From NCBI RefSeq assembly GCF_004745075.1, contig NZ_RHFH01000001.1, forward strand, positions 372,001-436,000: a DNA stretch of 64,000 nt, in the 5' to 3' direction. The position numbers and the translations under genes are program-made. Numbering within the stretch: position 1 is the stretch's first letter; every line of letters starts with the position of its first letter. This DNA is from Brevibacterium sp. S111. GTDB taxonomy: Bacteria; Actinomycetota; Actinomycetes; Actinomycetales; Brevibacteriaceae. The notes beneath the pieces are model-generated. The model was not told the origin of the DNA and did no database searches. It saw nothing but the letters and a program-made list of their open reading frames with translations. Shown here one piece after another: positions 1-8,412 of this stretch.

Positions 1-1
1 C

Positions 2-292
2 GGGGTCGCCGCACGCACCGAGTCCGCCGCGGACTTCGCCGAGATGGTCGCCGCGGGCAGGTACGACGACACGGTCGGGGCCCGCATCCGCGTGCTCGGC
101 GCCCTTGAGGACGAACTGCTGGCCGCGGCCGCTCCTCGCCCCGAAGTTGCGATCATCGATGAGCCGGTGACGTCCTCTGCCCGGGTGGAGCTGCGCTACT
201 ACGTGCAGGAGCAGGCGGTGTCGATGACTCTGCACCGCTTCGGCAACCCCAGTCGCGACTTCCACGAACTTGCGGCCGAACTCAAGGGCTGA
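2..292 (+). CDS. putA: C-terminal end of a PutA-type proline dehydrogenase/P5C dehydrogenase (partial)
   Basis: The reading frame is open from the window edge to a TGA at 290-292, so this is the last ~96 residues of a longer protein. The tail contains YYVQEQAVSMTLHRFGNP. This resembles the conserved end of actinobacterial bifunctional proline dehydrogenase/L-glutamate-semialdehyde dehydrogenases, where a segment of the type 'EQAVSITxHRFG' closes the protein. That enzyme oxidises proline to glutamate. No catalytic motif lies inside the window, so the name rests on the tail alone. A strong hairpin follows directly, so this gene ends its transcription unit. Confidence 0.55.
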   Translation, partial: GVAARTESAADFAEMVAAGRYDDTVGARIRVLGALEDELLAAAAPRPEVAIIDEPVTSSARVELRYYVQEQAVSMTLHRFGNPSRDFHELAAELKG

Positions 293-308
293 ACGCGAAC
301 CTCTCACT

Positions 309-350
309 GAAGGCGGCCCGCCTCCTCGCAAGGGGAGCCGGGCCGCCTTC
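309..350 (+). terminator. Rho-independent-type hairpin
   Basis: A 12-bp perfect stem (309-320 with 339-350) begins 17 nt after the stop codon of the PutA-type gene. The stem is very GC-rich and lacks a long T tract, as is usual in high-GC actinobacteria. It lies between two converging genes and could serve both. Confidence 0.7.
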
Positions 351-380
351 GTCTGTGGCTTCACGCAGCCCGCGAGGACC

Positions 381-1172
381 TCAGAACCAGTTCGGCTCGT
401 CGGCGGTCAGCCAGCTGATCGGATTGACATTGCGGCCGTTCGACATCGCCACGGACAGGATGTTGGCCAGATAGCGATCTTCGGAGATCTCCAGCGGCCG
501 GCCCGCGCTGTCACGACTGCGGCGGAGGTGACGCAGCAGCGGTCGCCCGCGGGCGACACCCAGGAGGGCAGCGTCCTGTTGGCCGCAGACGGTGGCTGAG
601 AAGACATGATCGGCACCGGCGAACACGATTCCGTGCTGCTGGGCGAGGCTGCGGCTGACCGATGCCGCATCACCGGGAATCTTCTCGACCATCTCGCCGA
701 GCTGCTCGGGGTAGCTCGTCCTCTCAACCATGACCTTCTCCCCGTCGAGCAGACGCACACGCAGAACCCGCAGCACACGTGCACGGGGGTCGACTTTGAG
801 TGCCGCGGCCGTCTCCTCCCCCGCGATGCGCCAGTTCTGTTCGATGACATGACCGCCGGGAGTCCGTCCGTGTGCACTCGCCCACTGCGCGAAGCTGCGG
901 AACTCCTCGGCCACGGCCGCCGGACGGGGACGTCGCAGCACCGTCTTCCGCGCGCCCCGGCGGCCTCCCAGCGTGCCCTCGCTGACCAGCAGACGCAGGG
1001 CTTCGCGCACCGTGCCCGGAGCGACTCGGTACTCGGCGGCCAGAGCCGCTTCGGATTCGAGGCTCTGCCCCACCTGACGTGCCCCGGTGCGAATCGACTC
1101 CCGCATCTGCTCCGCGATCTGCTCGTACCTTGCGCCACTCGCCCCGGTTGACTCCCGCTGCGCTTCGGTCAC
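381..1172 (-). CDS. GntR-family transcriptional regulator (HutC/UTRA type)
   Basis: The N-terminal winged helix-turn-helix is visible as ARYEQIAEQMRESIRTG followed by LAAEYRVAPGTVREALRLL. The C-terminal half is a UTRA effector domain with MVERTSYP and a closing EDRYLANILSV segment. HutC-type GntR proteins are dimeric DNA-binding sensors of small molecules. The gene is divergent from an ABC importer/hydrolase operon, so it most likely controls that operon in the way PhnR controls 2-aminoethylphosphonate uptake genes. The frame extends upstream to a GTG at 1223. I prefer the GTG at 1172 because it overlaps the stop of a tiny leader ORF that has a strong Shine-Dalgarno sequence, and because residues before it look unconserved. 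Confidence 0.85.
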   Translation of the reverse strand: MTEAQRESTGASGARYEQIAEQMRESIRTGARQVGQSLESEAALAAEYRVAPGTVREALRLLVSEGTLGGRRGARKTVLRRPRPAAVAEEFRSFAQWASAHGRTPGGHVIEQNWRIAGEETAAALKVDPRARVLRVLRVRLLDGEKVMVERTSYPEQLGEMVEKIPGDAASVSRSLAQQHGIVFAGADHVFSATVCGQQDAALLGVARGRPLLRHLRRSRDSAGRPLEISEDRYLANILSVAMSNGRNVNPISWLTADEPNWF

Positions 1173-1189
1173 GCCTTCAGTCCTCTCAT
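1169..1189 (-). CDS. Six-codon leader ORF before the GntR gene
   Basis: On the minus strand a GGAGGA Shine-Dalgarno sequence (about 1195-1200) lies 5 nt before an ATG at 1189. It opens the short ORF MRGLKA, whose TGA overlaps the GTG at 1172 in a GTGA arrangement. This geometry is typical of translational coupling. The upstream regulator frame has no comparable ribosome-binding site of its own. The peptide may simply load ribosomes for the regulator. This is inference from spacing only. Confidence 0.35.
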   Translation of the reverse strand: MRGLKA

Positions 1190-1404
1190 GATATTCCTCC
1201 AGTCCCGCCAGCACGCTCAGCACCGCATACGGTGCTGTGCATCTACGCTACCGCAAGCACCGAGATGTCGATGACAGCGCACTCACCGCATGCTGACCAT
1301 CCGGATGCGGCAACGTCGACGGGCGTCCAGTGTTCACCCGAGAGGGGCGACAGTGTCACTCTCCATTCACACTTCGCTGGTGAGGTTATTCTTAATTCCA
1401 CATC

Positions 1405-1416
1405 CTCACTAGTGAG
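1405..1416. promoter_or_regulatory. 12-bp palindrome, candidate GntR operator
   Basis: CTCACTAGTGAG is a perfect palindrome in the 350-bp divergent intergenic region, about 105 bp before the importer start codon, in a locally AT-rich stretch typical of a promoter. HutC-type regulators bind short palindromes in their own divergent promoters. The assignment is positional. Confidence 0.45.
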
Positions 1417-1520
1417 CTAAATTGCCTATCCTTCATCTGTTCCCTATCGTGGATGGGGATCGAAGCACTTCGAATAAGAACACATGCGCTTACGCGCAAG
1501 TCCGAAAGGCGAGTACGACG

Positions 1521-2660
1521 ATGCTCAAACACACACGAAAGCTCACAGCTGTCCTCGCAGTGGGCGCTCTGGCGGCCCTGTCCGGCTGCGGTGGCAGCGG
1601 GGAATCTGAGGAATCCGCCAATTGGCGATCGGCGACGTCGGTCGAAGACGGCGGGGGCATGGATGCTCTCGTCGAAGCGGCTCAGGCGGAGGGATCGCTC
1701 AACGTCATGGGCCTCTACCCCGATTGGGCCAACTACGGCGGGCTGCTCGACGCGTTCGCGGAGAAGTACGACATCGAGATCGACAACGACACCTCGACCG
1801 GCGCGAGCCAGGACCTCATCAACGCGGTGAAGAACAGGCAGGGGCAGGAGACCTCTCTCGACTATCTCGACACCGGCGAATCCTTTGCCGTCGATGCCGC
1901 CGAAGAGGGTCTGCTCGCCGAGTACTACCCTGAAACCGCCGATGACATCCCCGAAAACATGAAGTCACCGGACGGCACCTGGTTCAACCACCTCGGCGGG
2001 ACCATGGCCATCGGCTGCGACGCCGAAGCGGTGAAGAAGTGCCCCACGAGTTTCGAGGAGCTGCTCGACCCGGAGTACAAGGGCAAGGTCGCTATGCGCG
2101 GAAACCCGACCACGGGCGAGGCCGGCTTCATGGCCGTCGTCGCCGCGTCCCTGGCCAACGACGGCTCACTCGATGACATCCAGCCGGGCATCGACTACTT
2201 CGCGGAGCTCTCGGACAAGGGCAACCTCGTGCCGACCGAGGCCGAGGCCGGAACGTTCGAGACCGGTGAGACGCCGATCGCCGTCAACTGGGACTACCTG
2301 CTCCTGCAGTGGGCGGACGACCTCGCTGACGGCGGGGTGGACATGTCGATCTCCATCCCGTCGGACGGCACTGTCGCCTCCTACTACGCAGCATCGATCA
2401 ACGAGGATGCACCGCACCCGGCAGTTGCTCGCCTGTGGCAGGAATTCGTCTTCAGTGACGAGGGGCAGAACCTGCTGCTCGAGGGGTATGTCATGCCCGG
2501 ACGACTCGACGCCATGGTCGAGTCCGACACGGTCGACGACGATGCGCTGTCGAAGCTGCTCGATGATGCGGTGGACCAGACAGCACCGCAGCCGACTCAG
2601 GAACAGCGGGATTCGCAGCAGAAGGTCCTCGCCGACAACTGGGCGAAAGCGATCGGATGA
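1521..2660 (+). CDS. ABC transporter substrate-binding lipoprotein (family 1, phosphonate/iron type)
   Basis: This is a 379-residue extracytoplasmic binding protein. The start at 1521 follows a GAAAGGCGAG ribosome-binding site. It gives a signal peptide ending in ALAALSGCGG, a lipobox with the lipidated Cys near residue 19. An in-frame ATG at 1422 would spoil the signal peptide. The mature part has the family 1 solute-binding layout, including a GEAGFMAVVAASLAND segment and a C-terminal FVFSDEGQNLLLEGYVMP segment. It overlaps the first permease by 4 nt (ATGA). The ligand cannot be read from sequence. The GntR/UTRA neighbour and two downstream phosphohydrolase-fold genes suggest an organophosphorus compound. 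Confidence 0.88.
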   Translation: MLKHTRKLTAVLAVGALAALSGCGGSGESEESANWRSATSVEDGGGMDALVEAAQAEGSLNVMGLYPDWANYGGLLDAFAEKYDIEIDNDTSTGASQDLINAVKNRQGQETSLDYLDTGESFAVDAAEEGLLAEYYPETADDIPENMKSPDGTWFNHLGGTMAIGCDAEAVKKCPTSFEELLDPEYKGKVAMRGNPTTGEAGFMAVVAASLANDGSLDDIQPGIDYFAELSDKGNLVPTEAEAGTFETGETPIAVNWDYLLLQWADDLADGGVDMSISIPSDGTVASYYAASINEDAPHPAVARLWQEFVFSDEGQNLLLEGYVMPGRLDAMVESDTVDDDALSKLLDDAVDQTAPQPTQEQRDSQQKVLADNWAKAIG

Positions 2661-3586
2661 CCTCAGTCCCACAGTCGCTGCCGCACACCGGTGGGCCGGC
2701 CGGAGAAGATTCCTCTCCGGCCGGCCCACGGCGCAGGCGCACCCCCTCACCGGCCCTGACGGCTCTGGCACCGATCACGATCATCATCGTGCTGTTCTTC
2801 GTGATCCCGATCGGCGGAATGGCGGCGACATCGTTCCTCGTCCCGGGCAGCGAACCGGGGACGAAGACCTTCGGCCTCGACAACTACACCGCGCTGGGTT
2901 CGGGTTCGCGCTCGATGGCCCTGGGCAACAGCCTGCTGCTGTCGTTCACCGCCGCCACGGTAGCCGCGGTCTTCGGCGGCATCTGCGCCTGGGCGATCTC
3001 GACCGTGAAGTCGAAGATCGTCGACTCCATCACCGCGGTCATCTCCAGCGTGCTGGCCAACGACGGAGGCGTCCCTCTGGCGTTCTCCTTCATCGTTGCG
3101 GTCGGCAACACCGGATACTTCACCGCGCTGATCACTGCGGTCGATTCGACGTTCACGCTCTACAGTGTCAAGGGCCTGATCCTCATGTACCAGTACTTCC
3201 TCATCCCCACGATGATCCTGCTCACGCTGCCCAGCTTCGTCGCGCTCAGACAGCAGTGGCGTGAGGCCAACACCTCCTTGGGCGGCACCGACCTGACCTT
3301 CTGGCGCCGAGTCGGACTGCCGGTCATCACCCCTGCCCTGCTGGGCGCCTGGCTGCTGATGTTCGGCTCCGCCTTCGGCACTCACGCCTCGGCGGCGGTG
3401 CTCATCGGCACGGGCGGCTTCCCCCTCATCCCCCTCGAGATCGCCGGCCAGCTCGCAGGCTCTGCTGCCACCGGCGGAGAAGGGGTGGCCATGGCGCTGG
3501 GTGTGACGACGGGAGCGATCGCCGTCATCGTCCTGATCGCCTTCAACGCACTGACGAAGAGGAGCGCCAAGTGGCTCAACACCTGA
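2657..3586 (+). CDS. ABC transporter permease 1
   Basis: This is a 309-residue inner-membrane permease with a proline-rich cytoplasmic N-terminus and a first membrane segment at about residues 35-55 (PITIIIVLFFVIPIGG). The coupling loop near residue 205 reads EANTSLGGTDLTFWRRVGLP, the EAA-type loop that docks onto the ATPase. It overlaps the binding protein by 4 nt and the second permease by 16 nt, so the operon is translationally coupled. It is of the PotB/PhnU class. It forms the channel together with the next gene. Confidence 0.85.
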   Translation: MTSVPQSLPHTGGPAGEDSSPAGPRRRRTPSPALTALAPITIIIVLFFVIPIGGMAATSFLVPGSEPGTKTFGLDNYTALGSGSRSMALGNSLLLSFTAATVAAVFGGICAWAISTVKSKIVDSITAVISSVLANDGGVPLAFSFIVAVGNTGYFTALITAVDSTFTLYSVKGLILMYQYFLIPTMILLTLPSFVALRQQWREANTSLGGTDLTFWRRVGLPVITPALLGAWLLMFGSAFGTHASAAVLIGTGGFPLIPLEIAGQLAGSAATGGEGVAMALGVTTGAIAVIVLIAFNALTKRSAKWLNT

Positions 3587-4488
3587 ACAGCTCTCCGCGG
3601 ATGAGGAGATTCTTGGCCTGGCTGCCACTGGCGGCCCTGGCGATCTTCATCCTCACACCGCTGTTGAGCTCGCTGACCTACTCGTTCTTCCGTGCCGACG
3701 GCAGCTTCACCACATCCGGGCTCACCGGTCTGGCTGACTCAGGAAAGATCGTGGCCCCGCTCATGCGCAGCCTCATCGTGTCGGTGCTCGCCGCCGTCAT
3801 CCTCGTCGTCACGCTGGTTCCCGCGGTCGTCGCCGTCCACCTCTGGGCGCCCCGACTGCGATCGGTGCTCAGCATCCTGTGCACCCTTCCGCTGGTCGTC
3901 CCGGCGATCGCGATCGTCGCCGGGCTCTCGGCGGTTCTGCGCAGCCTCGCATCCCAGGGACGCGGCAGCTTCGGCATGCAGCTGAACACCATGCTGCAGT
4001 CCCAGGACCTGCCGCTCGTGCTCGTCGGCACCTACGTCATCCTGTGTCTTCCCTTCACCTTCCGGTCGATCGATGCCGGACTGTCCACCCTGCCGCTGCG
4101 CACCCTCTTCGAGTCCTCGTCGATCCTCGGTGCCGGACTGGGAACCACGCTCCGCCGGGTCGTCATCCCCAACATCCGCGGACCGGTGATGTTCTCCCTC
4201 TTCTTCACCTTCGCCCTGTCCATTGCGGAGTACACGGTGGCCGCGACCCTGTCGATCAACACCCTGCCGGTCTTCCTCAACACGCTCTCGAGCACGAACT
4301 TCCGCGGTTCGATCACGCTGTCCGTGCTGCTCAACCTCACCACGTGGCTGCTCTTGGCAGCTGCAACCGTGAGCGCATCGCGGTTCGGTCACCGACCGAA
4401 CGCTGTGAGCGAAGACGATGAGACAGAGGCCGACGACCCGGCCCCCGCTTCGGCCGCCGCCTCAAGAAAGGACGCTGTGACCTCATGA
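3571..4488 (+). CDS. ABC transporter permease 2
   Basis: This is a 305-residue membrane protein with about six hydrophobic segments, beginning with WLPLAALAIFILTPLL. The coupling loop is visible as FESSSILGAGLGTTLRRVVI. It pairs with the upstream permease as in PotB/PotC or PhnU/PhnV systems. The C-terminal tail is charged and Ala/Asp-rich (about residues 275-305), outside the conserved core. Its stop overlaps the ATPase start by 4 nt. Confidence 0.85.
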   Translation: MAQHLNSSPRMRRFLAWLPLAALAIFILTPLLSSLTYSFFRADGSFTTSGLTGLADSGKIVAPLMRSLIVSVLAAVILVVTLVPAVVAVHLWAPRLRSVLSILCTLPLVVPAIAIVAGLSAVLRSLASQGRGSFGMQLNTMLQSQDLPLVLVGTYVILCLPFTFRSIDAGLSTLPLRTLFESSSILGAGLGTTLRRVVIPNIRGPVMFSLFFTFALSIAEYTVAATLSINTLPVFLNTLSSTNFRGSITLSVLLNLTTWLLLAAATVSASRFGHRPNAVSEDDETEADDPAPASAAASRKDAVTS

Positions 4489-5579
4489 CCATCTCTGAAC
4501 GCACTCGACCATCGCCCGCGGGCCCCGAGCAGTCGAACGAGCCCGAGTCCGTGCGCTTCGAGCACGTGGACAAGTCCTATGGCAGCACCGAGGTGCTCAA
4601 GGACTTCAACATCGACATCGAGGCCGGCAGCATGGTCAGCTTCCTCGGCCCTTCGGGCTGCGGCAAGACGACGACTCTGCGCATCCTCGCCGGTTTCGAA
4701 CCGGTCAACGGAGGAGACGTGCTCGTCGGCGGCGAATCCGTACTGAAACTGCCGCCGAACAGCCGGGACATGGGCATGGTGTTCCAGAGCTACAGCCTGT
4801 TCCCCAACCTCAGTGTCAGCGACAACATCGAATACGGTCTGCGGATCCGCAAGGTCGATGTCGGAGCACGGCGCCGACGCACCGAGGAACTCCTCGAGAT
4901 CTGCGGGCTGACCGGCATGGGCGGCCGCTTCCCGCATCAGCTCTCGGGAGGCCAGCAGCAGCGCGTGGCTCTGGCCCGCGCATTGGCCACCCAGCCGAAG
5001 GTCCTTCTGCTCGACGAGCCGCTGTCGGCACTCGACGCCTCGGTCCGTTCCTCACTGCGTGATGAGATCCGTCGGGTGCAGCAGGCGCTGGGCACCACGA
5101 CGGTCTTCATCACCCACGATCAGGGAGAGGCGCTGGCGATCGCCGACCGTGTGGCCGTGATGAACGGCGGCAGGATCGAGCAGTACTCCGCCCCTCACGA
5201 GGTGTACTCCTCCCCCGCCACCGCGTTCGTCGCCCGCTTCGTCGGATCGATCAATGAGTTCGCCGTCGGCCGCGATTGGACGATCCGGGACCGTCTGCCC
5301 GTCGAACCCGCACCCGATGACACCATCTTCGTCCGGCCCGAGAATCTCTCGATCACCGCGGCCGCTGATGGCTTCCTCGAGGTCAAGCACAGCACCTACA
5401 CCGGCGAGCGCACGATGGTCCACCTCGGTCTGCCCGGCGACCACAGCGCACAGTGGTCGGCATCGCTGGCCTCCGCTGACGCCGACGCTATGCGACCGGG
5501 ACTGCGCATCGATGCCTCAGTCACCGCCGAGCCCGCACTGCGCCTGGGCCGCAACGACGCCGCAGGACTCCGCGCATGA
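4485..5579 (+). CDS. ABC transporter ATP-binding protein
   Basis: This is a 364-residue ATPase. It carries Walker A GPSGCGKTT (about residue 58), signature [15 protein letters not shown], Walker B LLLDEPLSALDA and the H-loop ITHDQGEA. Residues after about 240 form a TOBE-type regulatory domain, as in PotA/PhnT/FbpC importers. It energises uptake through the two preceding permeases. It overlaps both neighbours by 4 nt (ATGA). Confidence 0.92.
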   Translation: MTISERTRPSPAGPEQSNEPESVRFEHVDKSYGSTEVLKDFNIDIEAGSMVSFLGPSGCGKTTTLRILAGFEPVNGGDVLVGGESVLKLPPNSRDMGMVFQSYSLFPNLSVSDNIEYGLRIRKVDVGARRRRTEELLEICGLTGMGGRFPHQLSGGQQQRVALARALATQPKVLLLDEPLSALDASVRSSLRDEIRRVQQALGTTTVFITHDQGEALAIADRVAVMNGGRIEQYSAPHEVYSSPATAFVARFVGSINEFAVGRDWTIRDRLPVEPAPDDTIFVRPENLSITAAADGFLEVKHSTYTGERTMVHLGLPGDHSAQWSASLASADADAMRPGLRIDASVTAEPALRLGRNDAAGLRA

Positions 5580-6256
5580 GCGGCTCCATCACCGGCTTCT
5601 CCGGTGCCGTCTTCGACTGCGACGGTATCCTCGTCGACTCCGAAGCGCCCTGGATCGAACTCATGGGAGACTACCTGGAGTCGCTGGCCGCAGACGACAT
5701 CGCAGCCGAGGATCTTCGCGGACTCACAGCAGCCGAAGCCGTGGCGCGACTGCAGCAGGTGCATAAGAGCCTCGGTTCCCCCAGCGATGTCCGACCGCCG
5801 ACAGCCGAGGAGGTCGACCGCGCTTACAGCGCCGCTCTGGAACACGTCGCAGCACCCGTGCCCGGTGCTCCCGAACTCGTGGCATCACTGTCAGGCAGCA
5901 TCCCGATCGCCGTGGCCAGCAACGGTCGCGGCGGCGACGTGCGCGGCCTTCTCGAGCGAGCAGGCATGCTCGACCTCTTCGACGCGATCATCACGATCGA
6001 CGATGTCGATCAGGGCAAGCCCGCTCCGGACCCCTACCTGCTGGCCGCACAGCGACTCGGGTTGGCCGCCTCGGCGGTGGTCGCCTTCGAGGACTCACCG
6101 GTGGGGTCACAGGCAGCTCACACGGCCGGATGCACGGTGATCGGAGTCAACAGCGATCCCAGCATCGAACTGGCCGGCGAGGTGCGGCTGCGGCACTTCG
6201 CCCAGCTGCGCTTCGACTCCCGAACCCGCACGCTCCTCCTCGACTCCGACTACTGA
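5576..6256 (+). CDS. HAD-superfamily hydrolase (phosphoglucomutase/phosphatase-like)
   Basis: This is a 226-residue haloacid-dehalogenase-fold enzyme. Motif I is FDCDGILVDSE, with nucleophile Asp and acid/base Asp. Motif II is the Ser/Asn in VASNGRGG. Motif III/IV is the Lys in GKPAPDPYL plus FEDSPVGSQAA. The alpha-helical cap lies between motifs I and II. It acts on phosphomonoesters. It is not a phosphonoacetaldehyde hydrolase by motif I, which in PhnX is of the type D-x-A-G-T. Overlap of 4 nt with the transporter ATPase implies that it processes the imported compound. Confidence 0.85.
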   Translation: MSGSITGFSGAVFDCDGILVDSEAPWIELMGDYLESLAADDIAAEDLRGLTAAEAVARLQQVHKSLGSPSDVRPPTAEEVDRAYSAALEHVAAPVPGAPELVASLSGSIPIAVASNGRGGDVRGLLERAGMLDLFDAIITIDDVDQGKPAPDPYLLAAQRLGLAASAVVAFEDSPVGSQAAHTAGCTVIGVNSDPSIELAGEVRLRHFAQLRFDSRTRTLLLDSDY

Positions 6257-6291
6257 CCACCCACCCGATGCCGATCATTGGAGAAGATCCC

Positions 6292-7206
6292 ATGCCCGCT
6301 GAGACCACTTTCACCCTGCAGACATGGAACGTCTGGTACGGCGGTCGAGAAGTCGACTTCGGCCAGGAGAAGCAGTACGCGATCGCAGCGCAGTTCCCGG
6401 CAGACGTCCTGGCGCTGCAGGAGTGCTGGGGCAGCGCTGCGGAGAACCTGGCCCCGAAGCTCCTGGCGGATCATGCGCAGCGCGGATGGGATACAGCCGT
6501 GCTCAGCACCGGGCAGCTGACGCCGGTGGACACCAGCACGCTGCCCTACGCTCAGGCCGCACTCGTGCGACCGCTGCCGGACTCGCCGCGGATCCTCGTG
6601 TGGTCCGTCCACCTCGCGCCGTACCCCTATGCGGTCTACCGAGCCCTGCAGGGTGAGGGCCAAGAGGTCGCCGATGCCGAAGAGGCTCCTCGTCTGCAGC
6701 AGATCGAAGAGATCCTCTCCGAGACTGCCCGCATCAGCGCTGAGGTCGACGAGGACGACCTGCCGGTGGTCATCTGCGGTGATTTCAACACCCCGTCCAC
6801 CGGGGATTGGGCGGCGCGCACCGATCGACCCGATATCGCCTGGCGCTCTCCCGATGCGCTGCTGGCCGCCGGATTCACCGACACCTTCCGCGCGATCCAC
6901 CCCGACCCCGTCGCCGCGCCGGCCGATACCTGGTCTCCGATCGAACCACTCACCCATGCCGGTCATGAGGAGAAGCCCGAACCGGGTCGCACCGACGGCG
7001 CCGAACCTCGTGATCGCATCGATTTCATCTTCTCCCGCGGCCTCGACATCGTCGACAGCGTGATGCGCGGCTGCAGTGCCGAGGGCCTGACCGAAGACGG
7101 GTTCGTCGATGTGGGCGGCCGCTGTGAACTCATCCCGCACCAGCGGCAGAACCGCTTCCCGTCCGATCATCAGCTCGTTGAGACGAGGTTCGCCTTCCGC
7201 AGCTGA
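6292..7206 (+). CDS. Endonuclease/exonuclease/phosphatase-family hydrolase
   Basis: This is a 304-residue protein of the DNase I-like metal-dependent phosphoesterase fold. It begins FTLQTWNVWYGG. It then has the metal-binding Glu in LALQECWG, the catalytic Asp/Asn in VICGDFNTP and the closing SDHQLVETRF. No secretion signal is visible, so a cytoplasmic small phosphodiester or phosphomonoester is a likelier substrate than DNA. I chose the ATG at 6292 because GGAGAAG lies just before it; an in-frame ATG at 6268 lacks this. The 35-nt gap suggests the same operon as the importer. Confidence 0.82.
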   Translation: MPAETTFTLQTWNVWYGGREVDFGQEKQYAIAAQFPADVLALQECWGSAAENLAPKLLADHAQRGWDTAVLSTGQLTPVDTSTLPYAQAALVRPLPDSPRILVWSVHLAPYPYAVYRALQGEGQEVADAEEAPRLQQIEEILSETARISAEVDEDDLPVVICGDFNTPSTGDWAARTDRPDIAWRSPDALLAAGFTDTFRAIHPDPVAAPADTWSPIEPLTHAGHEEKPEPGRTDGAEPRDRIDFIFSRGLDIVDSVMRGCSAEGLTEDGFVDVGGRCELIPHQRQNRFPSDHQLVETRFAFRS

Positions 7207-7249
7207 TCGTCTTGTCGCGATCGGCGGGGTGTCACGCGGTCGATCGCAC

Positions 7250-8152
7250 TCAGGGACCGGTATTCAGCTGCTGCCCGACCTCCTCGGCGATCCCTTCGTA
7301 GACGGGCAGCACCGTCTGTCGTGTGGCGCCGATGAGGTTGAAGCCATGACCGACCTCGGGCAGGTCGACGTGCCCGCGCAGCGACCCGGCCCGTTCGAGA
7401 CGCTCGGCGTAGCGGATGCCCTCATCACGAAGGATGTCTCTGCCGCAGGTGATGATGAGGGCGGGGGCGATGCCGTCCAGTGGCGCAGTGTCGTGGTCGC
7501 CGGCCGGTGACGCCAGACGACTGCGACGGTCGGTCGCATCCGGACAGTAGACGACGTCGAAGATCGGGCCCATGCGCGCCAGGAACGTCTCCTTGCCCTC
7601 GCGCAGCTTCTGGGCGGCGGGGATGCTCAGGTCGAGAGGCGGGTACATGAGCATCTGCAGAGCGAGTTCAGGACCGCCGTGTTCGAGCGCGAGCCGCGCC
7701 GCGCCCGCGGCCAAGGCGCCGCCGGCGGACTGACCACCGATGGCGCATCGTGTGCCGTCCCAGGGGCGCTTCTTCTCCGCTGCCCACAGCGCCACATCAT
7801 AGGCCTGTTCGACAGGGCCGGGGAAGCGACACTGCGGCGCAGGAATGTAATCGACGTTGATCACGGTCACCTCCGCTTCAGCTGCGAGGTACCGACACAG
7901 CGGGTCGTCCTGTTCGGGGTGGCGCAGGATGAAGCCGCCGCCGTGCAGATTCACATAGACGCCCCTGCCCTCCATCCCCTGCGGAGGGGAGTAGACCGTC
8001 GCGGGCAGACTGCCGTGACGCGTGGGAATCCTGATGTCCTCGGTGCTCGCCGGGATCTCCGCGAACGAGACCTCCGACGGTCGGCGGGAACCGCCTGGGC
8101 CCTTCTGCGCCAGACGGGCAATGACATCGGCGACGGGACGGGGAACTGCCAT
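7250..8152 (-). CDS. Alpha/beta hydrolase, HSL (family IV) esterase/lipase
   Basis: This is a 300-residue esterase. The oxyanion-hole motif is NLHGGGFILRHPEQDDPLCR and the nucleophile elbow is GGQSAGGALAAGAA (Ser in G-x-S-x-G). The family's Asp is probably in CGRDILRDEG and the His in VGHGFNL. It hydrolyses short acyl or aromatic esters in the cytoplasm. The frame extends to 8227, but the ATG at 8152 follows GAAAGAGG and starts MAVPRPVADVIARLA, as homologues do. It is convergent with the preceding hydrolase and looks monocistronic. Confidence 0.88.
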   Translation of the reverse strand: MAVPRPVADVIARLAQKGPGGSRRPSEVSFAEIPASTEDIRIPTRHGSLPATVYSPPQGMEGRGVYVNLHGGGFILRHPEQDDPLCRYLAAEAEVTVINVDYIPAPQCRFPGPVEQAYDVALWAAEKKRPWDGTRCAIGGQSAGGALAAGAARLALEHGGPELALQMLMYPPLDLSIPAAQKLREGKETFLARMGPIFDVVYCPDATDRRSRLASPAGDHDTAPLDGIAPALIITCGRDILRDEGIRYAERLERAGSLRGHVDLPEVGHGFNLIGATRQTVLPVYEGIAEEVGQQLNTGP

Positions 8153-8322
8153 GACTGACCTCTTTCGGTTTCGGCCTCGTCTGAGTCTCTGCCACCTCGG
8201 CGGCATTCCGAGACGACGGTACTCCACCGTACTGCGATGCCCACACGGCGAGCCCAGATCGCTCGCATAGACGCCACAGCGGCAGAAGTCCGTAGTACAG
8301 TCAGTTCACATCGTATTCACAT

Positions 8323-8342
8323 GGTCGACACCGTTGTCGACC
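8323..8342. promoter_or_regulatory. Inverted repeat before the nuclease gene
   Basis: GGTCGACA-CCGT-TGTCGACC is a perfect 8-bp inverted repeat with a 4-nt spacer, about 70 bp before the nuclease start codon. It follows a relatively AT-rich promoter-like stretch (8295-8320). It could be an operator or a 5' UTR hairpin. No protein can be assigned. Confidence 0.4.
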
Positions 8343-8412
8343 TGTCGCCGGATAACGTGCAGGAGATTGCGCTGATTCCGTGCGCGGTGCTCCGTTCCCA
8401 CGAAAGGCCCCT

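Noticed and set aside
5576..6256. Phosphonoacetaldehyde hydrolase (PhnX)
   Set aside because: Motif I is DCDGILVDSE rather than the PhnX type, and no aminoethylphosphonate transaminase is nearby.
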